Positions 8,518 to 15,932 of a stretch of 64,000 nucleotides of DNA are shown here, one piece after another. This DNA is from Blautia sp. (GTDB taxonomy: Bacteria; Bacillota; Clostridia; Lachnospirales; Lachnospiraceae), in the NCBI GenBank assembly GCA_030841965.1, contig JAUUSJ010000004.1, positions 1 to 64,000 on the forward strand. The letters run 5' to 3'. The notes beneath the pieces were generated by a model. It worked only from the letters and a program-made list of their open reading frames with translations, searched no databases and was not told the origin of the DNA. Each line of letters begins with the position of its first letter. The first letter of the stretch is position 1. Made by a program: the position numbers and the translations under genes.

Positions 8518-9669
8518 ATGAAAAAAAAGAAAAAATCTCTCTTATTTTTCAGAGATATGGCAATTATCTTTATTTTGCTTATTTTTATACTTACAATTTT
8601 AAATCTCTTAAAAAAAGACCAGAGTTTCTCGGAATCGGAGAACCGAATGTTGGCGGAAAAGCCCCAATTTTCGGTGAGTAGATTGGTGCAGGGAAAATAT
8701 ACAGATAGTTTTGAAACTTATGTCAATGACCAATTTATTTTTCGAGACTTCTTTGTAAGACTAAAAACTATGACAGATTATCTTCTCGGCAAGAGAGAGG
8801 AAAATAATGTGTTTTTAGGAAAAAAAGGGTATTTAATTGAGAATTTTACAGAGCCAGATAAAGAAAATGTGGAGGCGAATGAGGAGGCGATTTTATCCTT
8901 TTCCAATGAGCAGAGTCAGATAAAGCAGTATATGCTCCTTACGCCGACAGCGATTTCTATTTTAGATGATTATTTACCTCTCTTTGCGAGAGGAAATGAC
9001 CAGAGAACGGCAATCAGTGATTTTAGGACGGCGCTCGAGGAAAGTCCGATAGAGATGATTGATGTGGAGGAGGCATTGCTTGAGAATAAAGAGAACGATG
9101 TCTTTTATAAGACCGACCATCATTGGACAAGTTTTGGGGCGTACGTGGCATTTGAGGAGGCCGCAAAGGTCATGGGATTACAGACGGAGACGGTATCTTA
9201 CGAGGCAAATATAGTGACATATGATTTTCAGGGAACTTTATCTGCCAAGAGTGGATTTCGGACGGACGAGAAGGAAAAGATGGAAGTATATCTTCCAAAG
9301 TCCGGTGGAGTATCCTATGTCGTGAATTATGTGGAGGAGCAGCAAAAGACAACGACTCTATATAATACGGAGAAACTGAAGGAGAGAGATAAGTACGCAA
9401 TGTTTCTAGATGGAAATCACTCCCAGGTTAAAATTCAGACAACTGCGGAGAGTGGAGAGCGTCTGCTTATCTTTAAGGATTCGTATGCCAATAGCTTTAT
9501 TCAGTTTTTATTGCCCTATTATAGAGAGATAGTAATTGTGGATCCAAGATACTATTATGAAGATATTCGAGGGCTAATTGAGGAAGAACAGATTAGTCAA
9601 ATTTTATATTTATATAATGCCAATACGTTTTTTGAGGATAATACTCTTAGAACCGTGCTTGGAACTTAA
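8518..9669 (+). CDS. DHHW family (AlgX-like) protein
   Basis: A 383-residue protein with a lysine-rich start, one membrane anchor (about residues 12-30) and a large extracytoplasmic domain. The SENRMLAEKPQFS segment and TDHHWTSFGAYVAFE (Asp200-His201-His202-Trp203) define the DHHW family, related to the SGNH-like O-acetyltransferases AlgX and AlgJ. LLIFKDSYANSFIQFLLPYY further on holds the usual Ser of the fold. In known systems the MBOAT protein delivers the acyl group and the AlgX/J-like protein places it on the sugar. It follows the MBOAT gene by 23 bases and likely works with it. Confidence 0.88.
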   Translation: MKKKKKSLLFFRDMAIIFILLIFILTILNLLKKDQSFSESENRMLAEKPQFSVSRLVQGKYTDSFETYVNDQFIFRDFFVRLKTMTDYLLGKREENNVFLGKKGYLIENFTEPDKENVEANEEAILSFSNEQSQIKQYMLLTPTAISILDDYLPLFARGNDQRTAISDFRTALEESPIEMIDVEEALLENKENDVFYKTDHHWTSFGAYVAFEEAAKVMGLQTETVSYEANIVTYDFQGTLSAKSGFRTDEKEKMEVYLPKSGGVSYVVNYVEEQQKTTTLYNTEKLKERDKYAMFLDGNHSQVKIQTTAESGERLLIFKDSYANSFIQFLLPYYREIVIVDPRYYYEDIRGLIEEEQISQILYLYNANTFFEDNTLRTVLGT

Positions 9670-9698
9670 AATATGAGATATAAGGAGACAAAAGAAGG

Positions 9699-10349
9699 AT
9701 GAAGATAGATAGTATAATATTTGATTTGGATGGAACTTTGTGGAATTCGACGAAGACGGTGGCGGATGCGTGGAATGAAGTATTGGAAGAGTTGGGAATA
9801 GAAAAACAGATGTCCGAGGAGGACTTACTTGGATTGATGGGGCTTCAATGGCCAGATATTGTCAAAACTCATTTTGAGGAATATGATAAGAAAGTAATGG
9901 AATTACTAAAAGAAAGACTTGACAAAAAAGAGTTGATTCGTATTAGGGAACACGGAGCGACACCGATGCCAGGGATGCTCTCTACGGTACATTCCCTAAA
10001 GAAAAAATATCGTTTATTTATCGTGAGTAACTGTCAGAAGGGATATGTGGATGTCTTTTTAGATTTATTTGATTTATGGGACGATTTTGAGGGATTTATC
10101 TGTGCGGAAGCTACGGGACTCTCAAAGGGAGAGAATAATAAACTTCTGATAGAAAAATATAATTTAAAGTCTCCCGTTTATATTGGAGATACGAAGGGGG
10201 ATTTAGAATCAGCGAGAGTTGCCCAGATTCCTTTTATATATGCGAGCTATGGCTTTGGCAAGATAGAGGAAGAAGAAAAAATGAAAAAAATTACATGCTT
10301 AAATGAGCTAGAAGAGTTGCTGGAATTTATGATGAGCGAGGAAGGATAA
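9699..10349 (+). CDS. HAD family hydrolase (phosphoglycolate phosphatase-like)
   Basis: A 216-residue haloacid dehalogenase-type phosphatase. Motif I FDLDGTLWNS (Asp9 nucleophile, Asp11), motif II IVSNCQ, motif III lysine (SKGENNKLL) and motif IV GDTKGDLESA are all present. The helical cap between residues 15 and 85 is of the beta-phosphoglucomutase/PGP type. The substrate cannot be given. It lies 29 bases after the DHHW gene and six bases before the next PBP gene, so it may share transcription with both. Confidence 0.88.
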   Translation: MKIDSIIFDLDGTLWNSTKTVADAWNEVLEELGIEKQMSEEDLLGLMGLQWPDIVKTHFEEYDKKVMELLKERLDKKELIRIREHGATPMPGMLSTVHSLKKKYRLFIVSNCQKGYVDVFLDLFDLWDDFEGFICAEATGLSKGENNKLLIEKYNLKSPVYIGDTKGDLESARVAQIPFIYASYGFGKIEEEEKMKKITCLNELEELLEFMMSEEG

Positions 10350-10355
10350 GCAAAC

Positions 10356-13070
10356 ATGAGTAAAGAACCAAATGGAAATTCATCTTGGATGAAAAGACTA
10401 ATAAATTTTTTGGAAGATGACGGGGAAAGTTTGGAAGTTACAGGGGAGAAGGAAGAAAAACAAGAAGAAAAACAAGAAGAAAAAGAGATACAAAGTATCT
10501 CAGATGAGGGAACGGATAGAAAGCGAAAAAAAGCCAAAAAAAGGTCCAGAGTGAGAAGAGAAGGCTCTAGCAGAAAAAGAAAATCTTCTTCTCCTGGAGA
10601 TAGAGTTGGCAGAAAGAAAAAGGCAAAAAAAAGTGAGGGGATTTTTGCGACATTATTTCGTATTCTTGTTGTCGCCATGTTTCTCGGTGTGGTTGGTATC
10701 GGAGTTTCTTTTTTCATTAATCCGAGGGAGAAGCCGGAGGAGACTTTGCAAAGATATGTGGACCACTTGAATAAAAAAGAGTACGAGCAGATGTATGAGA
10801 TGCTTGATGATACGACGAAGCAGAGTGTTACGCAGGAGACTTTTGTAAACCGCAATAAAAGAATTTATAAGGGAATTGATGCGACTGATGTGAAAATCGA
10901 CGTGGAGGAAGTAAATCGCATGGATAATGGCGAGAGAGTCGTGAAATATAATATGTCGCTCAGTACTCTAGCGGGTGATATTGAGTTTGAGAATACAGTG
11001 ACTTTATTGAAGGGAGAAGAGAGGGATTATAATATTGTCTGGAGCGATAGTATGATTTTTCCAGAATTGACAAGCGAAGATAAAGTGAATGTGGAGACAG
11101 ACCCAGCGACAAGAGGAAGGATTTTAGACCGAAATGACGTTGTACTTGCCCATGAAGTGACAAGATATAAGGTTATTTTAGATAAATCCAAATTAGATGA
11201 GAATGATAAGGATTCTGTCATCTATGAGATTGCCAGTATCACAGGTAAAGAAAGCAGTGAGATAAGACAAAAGATAGACGATGCGAAGGAAGATGCAGAA
11301 GTTACGATTACAAAATTGAGTGAAGATAGAGTGACGGCGCGAAGTCTTTTGCAGGAAATGTCGTGTATTACAGTGGAAGAGATGACAGAGAGAGTATATC
11401 CGTACGGAAAGTATACGGCTCATGTCGTCGGATATATACAGACAATTACGTCCGAGGAGCGAGAGAAACATCAAGGTGAGGGATATTCCAGTGAGAGTGT
11501 GATAGGAAAACGTGGAGTAGAGAGACTTTTTGAGTCCAAACTTCGAGCGAAAGACGGACATACGATTCAGATTTTAGATTCCAATGGAAATGTGAAATCA
11601 CAGGTCGCAAAGAGTGAGAAACAAGACGGAGAGGATTTAAAGCTTACGATTGATATTTCTACGCAGGTAAATGCATTTTTACAGTTCCAAAATGACAAGA
11701 GCTGTACGGTTGTGATTAATCCTAATACAGGAGAGGTATTGGCTCTTGCGAGCACGCCGACTTATAATCCAAATAAATTTATTACAGGATTTACGGAGGA
11801 AGAGTGGAAAGAGCTTGACGAGGCGGAGGAGAATCCGCTCTACAGTCGTTACCAGTCCGTTTACTGTCCAGGCTCATCCTTTAAGCCGATTACGGCTGCG
11901 ATAGGTCTTGACACGGGAGCTTTTACGGCGGACGAGAATTTTGGATATACAGGTACTTCCTGGCAGAAGGATGCAAGTTGGGGAAAACGTACAATCACAA
12001 CTTTACACGAATATGGTTCGGAAGTAATCCTAAAAAATGCATTGATTTATTCGGATAATATTTATTTTGCCAAAGCTGCTCTAAAAATCGGAGGAGATAC
12101 ATTCCTGAAAAAATTGAGGGAGATTGGATTTTACGAGGCGTTCGATTTTGACTTTTCTCTCGAAGAGTCTGTCGCAACGGAGGAGGAGAATGGTAATCTT
12201 AACTCAGAGCTTCAGTTGGCGGATACTGGATATGGTCAGGCTCAAGTATTAGTAAATCCTGTTCATATGGCGTCTATTTATAGTGCATTTTTGAATGAGG
12301 GAAATATGGTAAAACCATATTTGGAGTATAAAGAGGATAAGACTCCGACTTACGCAGTGAAGAATGCATTTACAGCAAAGACAGCACAGACATTGAAGGA
12401 AGACTTGATTGAGGTCGTAGAAAATGTCAATGGAACTGGTCATGACGCAAAGATATACGGAAAAACGGTTGGCGGAAAGACTGGAACTGCAGAGCTTAAG
12501 ATGACGCAGGAAGATGAGACAGGAACAGAGCTTGGATGGTTTGATGCCTTTTGTATTAATCCTGATGGAGATGGCTCAGATGACATATTGGTTATCTCTA
12601 TGGTTGAGGATGTAAAGGGTCGAGGAGGAAGCGGATATGTTGTTCCCCGTGTGAGAAATATTTTGGCGAATTACGGAACGAATGTTGCAAGATATGCCAA
12701 TATATATGAGAGTGAGGAGGATGATGAGAAGACGGAGTGGGGCTCTGCGGGTTCGACAGTCTATTCTTATAGAACAACAACGACCTCAACAACGGCGACG
12801 ACAACGGCAACGTCTACCACTTCGACAAGGAGCAATACGAGTAGCTCAACAAGCACGACAAGCACAGCAACGAGTACTTCGACGAGCACAAGTACTAGCA
12901 CAGCGATGACTGGCACGAGTGATACGACAACGGCGACGAGTAGTCATCACCAAACGACGGGACAGACGACAAGTACCTATAATTCTACGAGCGACAGCAC
13001 GAGTGGACAGGAAAATCACAGTGAAGAATATGTATCAGAAGAACATTATGATGATTATACATTTGAATAA
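10356..13070 (+). CDS. Class B penicillin-binding protein with MecA-type N-domain and Thr-rich tail
   Basis: A 904-residue D,D-transpeptidase that cross-links peptidoglycan. It has an unusually long, highly charged cytoplasmic N-terminus (about 94 residues, Lys/Glu rich), one membrane helix (about 95-117), an NTF2-like MecA N-terminal domain (about 125-230), a dimerisation domain beginning near RGRILDRNDVVLAHE, and the transpeptidase domain with SSFK (nucleophile Ser507), SDN (566-568) and KTG (708-710). After the catalytic domain, residues about 804-885 are almost only Thr and Ser, then a short acidic end. MecA-type N-domains occur in low-affinity PBPs such as PBP2a, so reduced beta-lactam affinity is possible but not shown. 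A strong terminator follows. Confidence 0.92.
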   Translation: MSKEPNGNSSWMKRLINFLEDDGESLEVTGEKEEKQEEKQEEKEIQSISDEGTDRKRKKAKKRSRVRREGSSRKRKSSSPGDRVGRKKKAKKSEGIFATLFRILVVAMFLGVVGIGVSFFINPREKPEETLQRYVDHLNKKEYEQMYEMLDDTTKQSVTQETFVNRNKRIYKGIDATDVKIDVEEVNRMDNGERVVKYNMSLSTLAGDIEFENTVTLLKGEERDYNIVWSDSMIFPELTSEDKVNVETDPATRGRILDRNDVVLAHEVTRYKVILDKSKLDENDKDSVIYEIASITGKESSEIRQKIDDAKEDAEVTITKLSEDRVTARSLLQEMSCITVEEMTERVYPYGKYTAHVVGYIQTITSEEREKHQGEGYSSESVIGKRGVERLFESKLRAKDGHTIQILDSNGNVKSQVAKSEKQDGEDLKLTIDISTQVNAFLQFQNDKSCTVVINPNTGEVLALASTPTYNPNKFITGFTEEEWKELDEAEENPLYSRYQSVYCPGSSFKPITAAIGLDTGAFTADENFGYTGTSWQKDASWGKRTITTLHEYGSEVILKNALIYSDNIYFAKAALKIGGDTFLKKLREIGFYEAFDFDFSLEESVATEEENGNLNSELQLADTGYGQAQVLVNPVHMASIYSAFLNEGNMVKPYLEYKEDKTPTYAVKNAFTAKTAQTLKEDLIEVVENVNGTGHDAKIYGKTVGGKTGTAELKMTQEDETGTELGWFDAFCINPDGDGSDDILVISMVEDVKGRGGSGYVVPRVRNILANYGTNVARYANIYESEEDDEKTEWGSAGSTVYSYRTTTTSTTATTTATSTTSTRSNTSSSTSTTSTATSTSTSTSTSTAMTGTSDTTTATSSHHQTTGQTTSTYNSTSDSTSGQENHSEEYVSEEHYDDYTFE

Positions 13071-13083
13071 TAAATTTTAATAT

Positions 13084-13134
13084 AAGAGGCTGCCAGAAAA
13101 TAGAAAAACCTATTTTCTGGCAGCCTCTTTTTAT
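13084..13134. terminator. Strong terminator after the PBP gene
   Basis: AAGAGGCTGCCAGAAAATAG (13084-13103) pairs perfectly with 13110-13129, followed by T5 on the + strand. It also lies 20 bases beyond the end of the convergent minus-strand aminopeptidase gene, for which its T-run is poorer. Confidence 0.88.
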
Positions 13135-13152
13135 GGATATTTATTTGGTTGG

Positions 13153-14538
13153 CTATGCCTGCAAGAAAGCTTGGTATGCTTTTTTTGCCTCGTAGATATC
13201 GGCCTTGCTTGTCACTTCCCAAGGAGCGTGCATACTTAAAACAGCGACACCGCTGTCAATCACGTCCATGCCGTAAAGAGCAGTGATATAGGCGATGGTT
13301 CCGCCGCCCCCTGCGTCGACTTTTCCAAGTTCAGATGTCTGGAAGGCAATCTCATGGCGGTCAAAGATTTCTCGAAGTTTGGCCACATATTCTGCGTTTG
13401 CATCATTTGAGCCAGATTTTCCTCTCGATCCAGTGTATTTGTTGATAACGATTCCTTTTCCAAAGTATGCGGAATTTTTCTTCTCAAAGACATCGGCGTA
13501 TTGTGGGTCATATGCCGCGCTCACATCGGAGGATAGCATACTGGAATTTTTCAGTACTCTTCTTAATTTCAGTTCGGAATATTCTCCCATTGCATCTAAT
13601 AATTCCGCAACGGTATTTTCAAAAAATTTGGATTCCATTCCAGTAGCTCCGACGCTTCCAATCTCTTCCTTGTCCACTAAGATGCAGCAGGCTGTCTGCT
13701 CTATCTCACCTACTTCTGCCATGGCGAGAAAAGAGGTATAGGCACATACTCTATCATCTTGTCCGTATCCGACAATCATGCTGCGGTCCAATCCACAATC
13801 TCTCGCTTTTCCGGCTGGGACAACCTCGATTTCGGCTGAGATAAAATCATCTTCATCGATATTGTATTTTTCCTTTAAGAGTTTTAGTATATTAGCCTTT
13901 ACTCTTTCTTTTTCGTCCTCTTTTTTGGAGGCAGCAGGGCGGCTTCCGATTAATACGTCCAAAGCTTCTCCCTCGACAACGATATTTGCTCTTTTTTCCA
14001 TCTGCTTGGAGGCGAGATGAATTAATAAATCTGTGATATATACAACTGGGTCATCCTCATCCTCTCCGATGGTAATCTTGATAAGAGAGCCGTCTTTTTT
14101 AGCCACAACACCGTGAAGAGCCAGTGGAAGTGAAACCCACTGATATTTTTTGATTCCTCCGTAATAGTGAGTATCGAGGTATGCTAAATCTGTATTTTCA
14201 TAGAGAGGATTTTGTTTTAAATCCAGTCTTGGGGAATCAATATGTGCTCCTAAGATACGCATTCCATCTTCGATTGGTTTTTTGCCAATCTGGAAGAGGG
14301 CGATGCTTTTATTCATACATACTTCATATACTCTATCGCCAGGTTTTAGCGTCTGATTCTTCTCTCTATAGTAAGAAAGAGGATGGTATCCAGCCTCTTT
14401 TGCCTCCTCCACAATGCGGTCGACACATTCTCTCTCTGTTTTTCCGTTGTCCAAAAATTGACGATAGGAAAGGCAGATTCTTTCCAATTCCTTTTCTTGC
14501 TTCTCGTCGTAGTGAAGCCACGCAGTTTCTCTATCCAT
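13153..14538 (-). CDS. M18 family aminopeptidase
   Basis: A 461-residue zinc aminopeptidase of family M18 on the minus strand; these cytosolic enzymes release N-terminal residues, often acidic or neutral ones, from peptides. Metal-binding and catalytic blocks are visible: GAHIDSPRLDLK near residue 95, CILVDKEEIGS near 285, LSSDVSAAYDP near 345 and SMHAPWEVTSKADI near the end. The length is typical. The ATG is preceded by AAAGGAGG (complement of 14543-14556) and by an extended -10 promoter element. It is flanked by convergent and divergent + strand genes and so is monocistronic. Confidence 0.93.
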   Translation of the reverse strand: MDRETAWLHYDEKQEKELERICLSYRQFLDNGKTERECVDRIVEEAKEAGYHPLSYYREKNQTLKPGDRVYEVCMNKSIALFQIGKKPIEDGMRILGAHIDSPRLDLKQNPLYENTDLAYLDTHYYGGIKKYQWVSLPLALHGVVAKKDGSLIKITIGEDEDDPVVYITDLLIHLASKQMEKRANIVVEGEALDVLIGSRPAASKKEDEKERVKANILKLLKEKYNIDEDDFISAEIEVVPAGKARDCGLDRSMIVGYGQDDRVCAYTSFLAMAEVGEIEQTACCILVDKEEIGSVGATGMESKFFENTVAELLDAMGEYSELKLRRVLKNSSMLSSDVSAAYDPQYADVFEKKNSAYFGKGIVINKYTGSRGKSGSNDANAEYVAKLREIFDRHEIAFQTSELGKVDAGGGGTIAYITALYGMDVIDSGVAVLSMHAPWEVTSKADIYEAKKAYQAFLQA

Positions 14539-14575
14539 TTTAAAATCCTCCTTTTATCATATTATCGCAAGGCTC

Positions 14576-14581
14576 ATTATA
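14576..14581 (-). promoter_or_regulatory. Extended -10 element for the aminopeptidase gene
   Basis: Reading on the minus strand, TGC-TATAAT ends about 35 bases before the ATG at 14538. No good -35 hexamer lies 17 bases upstream, so it looks like an extended -10 promoter. Confidence 0.5.
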
Positions 14582-14776
14582 GCATATTTTCATCGAATAG
14601 GCTAGATTTTATACTAGATAGATAGAGTAAAATTTTTGCCAGTACACAGCGAAGAGAGTTCCTAGATATGTCCTCTCTTTGCGTCTGCCTCCACTCTCTC
14701 CACCCAAAAAATCACCTAACTCCCAAAAATTTTGCACTATATACTGGATATTTTCTATAAAAGACAAAAAGAACCA

Positions 14777-14805
14777 TTGTCTAAAAATTTGAAAAATAGT
14801 ATACT
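14777..14805 (+). promoter_or_regulatory. Promoter for the EFR1 gene
   Basis: TTGTCT at 14777-14782, 17-bp spacer, TATACT at 14800-14805. The start codon is about 100 bases downstream. Confidence 0.6.
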
Positions 14806-14908
14806 AAATTCAAGAAGAAACGTGAAAATCTGTCCTAGTTTTATTTTTTTGAGAATACGAATTTGGGACGAGAGATTGGATGATTATTTAGAGAAAGGAT
14901 TTTGTCTT

Positions 14909-15700
14909 ATGAAACTCAAAAAGATTTATGGCGCTTATTTTAGCCCTACTGGTAATACGAAAAAGGTCGTGCAGGGACTCTTGGAATGTTTTTCTACCTA
15001 TGCCACGCAGGAGATTAATTTGACATTGCCGGAAGTTCGGCGAGAAAAATTTCGTTTTGCGGATAATGATTTATTGATTCTCGGGGTTCCAGCTTATGCG
15101 GGAAGAATGCCAAAGGCAGTTGTGGAGGCGGTGCAGAATTTTAGAAGCACGAATACACCGATTGTCCTTGTTGTGACTTATGGAAACCGGGCAATCGATG
15201 ATACATTGATGGAGCTTAGCAAAGTTACGAGCGAGCAGGGATTTATCTCGGTCGGAGCAGGAGTATTTGTCGCAGAACATAGCTATCTGAAAGAATTGGC
15301 TCAATTTCGTCCAGATGAGAAAGATATGCAGATAGTGAAGGAATTTGGAATGAAGTTAAAAGAGAGACTTCGCGTTCTTGTTTTATACAATAAAACCTAT
15401 TTTAAGATACCTGGCTCTTATCCTTACGAAAAGCCGCCGATGGGAGAGTTTCCATTTTTACCTGAGACGAATGATTCTTGTATCTACTGTATGCTCTGTG
15501 CCAATTTCTGTCCGATGGAGGCGATTAGTATGAGCAATCCAAAGCAGATTGACAGTAAGAAATGTGTCCGCTGTACAGCCTGCATTCGTGTCTGTCCGAC
15601 CCAGGCAAAGTATATGACGCCAGAACCTTTCGCGGCAATCCAACAAAAATTAGCTCCTCTCATTGAAGTGAGACAGGAGCCATGGTATGTTATCTGTTAA
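14909..15700 (+). CDS. EFR1 family flavodoxin-ferredoxin
   Basis: A 263-residue redox protein joining a flavodoxin-like domain (residues about 1-165, FMN loop FSPTGNTKKVV) to two 4Fe-4S clusters: CIYCMLCANFCPMEAI and CVRCTACIRVCPTQAK, each with the CxxCxxCxxxCP pattern. Such proteins carry electrons in anaerobes; the partner enzyme is unknown. The open frame extends 59 codons further upstream, but the region before 14909 is not conserved in type and includes the promoter, while ATG 14909 has AAAGGA nine bases upstream and begins right at the flavodoxin fold. It is monocistronic with its own terminator at 15714-15746. Confidence 0.88.
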   Translation: MKLKKIYGAYFSPTGNTKKVVQGLLECFSTYATQEINLTLPEVRREKFRFADNDLLILGVPAYAGRMPKAVVEAVQNFRSTNTPIVLVVTYGNRAIDDTLMELSKVTSEQGFISVGAGVFVAEHSYLKELAQFRPDEKDMQIVKEFGMKLKERLRVLVLYNKTYFKIPGSYPYEKPPMGEFPFLPETNDSCIYCMLCANFCPMEAISMSNPKQIDSKKCVRCTACIRVCPTQAKYMTPEPFAAIQQKLAPLIEVRQEPWYVIC

Positions 15701-15713
15701 TTATAAATGCGAT

Positions 15714-15746
15714 ACTCCCTCTAAGCTTATTTGGAGGGGGTTTTTT
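15714..15746 (+). terminator. Terminator after the EFR1 gene
   Basis: ACTCCCTCTA pairs with TTGGAGGGGGT with two G-U pairs around a 7-base loop, followed by T6. Confidence 0.75.
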
Positions 15747-15800
15747 CTATACTGAAATTCTAAAAAAAGTATAAAAATTATGAAATCTTTTTTTAGAGTA

Positions 15801-15829
15801 TTTACGACAGAGGAAAAGTATGATATATT
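15801..15829 (+). promoter_or_regulatory. Probable promoter of the SipW/adhesin operon
   Basis: TTTACG at 15801-15806, 17-bp spacer, TATATT at 15824-15829. This gives a leader of about 95 nt that includes a strong AAGGAGG box followed by a three-codon mini-ORF (15874-15885). Confidence 0.5.
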
Positions 15830-15873
15830 ACAAGAGCACCAAGATTTACAAAAAAAGGAAAAGGAGGAATAAT

Positions 15874-15885
15874 ATGAGAAATTAG
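15874..15885 (+). other. Three-codon mini-ORF behind a strong ribosome binding site
   Basis: AAAGGAGG (about 15860-15866) is followed eight bases later by ATG AGA AAT TAG. It is the only strong Shine-Dalgarno site in the leader, while the main gene begins with TTG behind a weak one. It may simply be chance, a decayed small gene, or a regulatory leader; I cannot tell. Confidence 0.3.
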
Positions 15886-15932
15886 AAAGCAGATAGAGAA
15901 AAAGAAAAGGAGTGTGAGGATAAATAGAGAGA

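Larger units (their letters stand above)
14539..14908. other. Intergenic region with a dispersed-repeat-like block
   Basis: No gene. It contains the divergent promoters for the aminopeptidase and EFR1 genes and, between them, a block with AAAATTTTTG (14629-14638) inverted to CAAAAATTTT (14724-14733) and an inner hairpin GCGAAGAGAG / CTCTCTTTGC (14649-14682). The inner motif matches the 41-bp repeat at 122-225. Confidence 0.6.

Noticed and set aside
10247..10855. 202-codon minus-strand frame over the HAD/PBP junction
   Set aside because: Lies antisense to two well-supported genes; its Ser/Phe-rich product is the shadow of Lys/Glu-rich coding.
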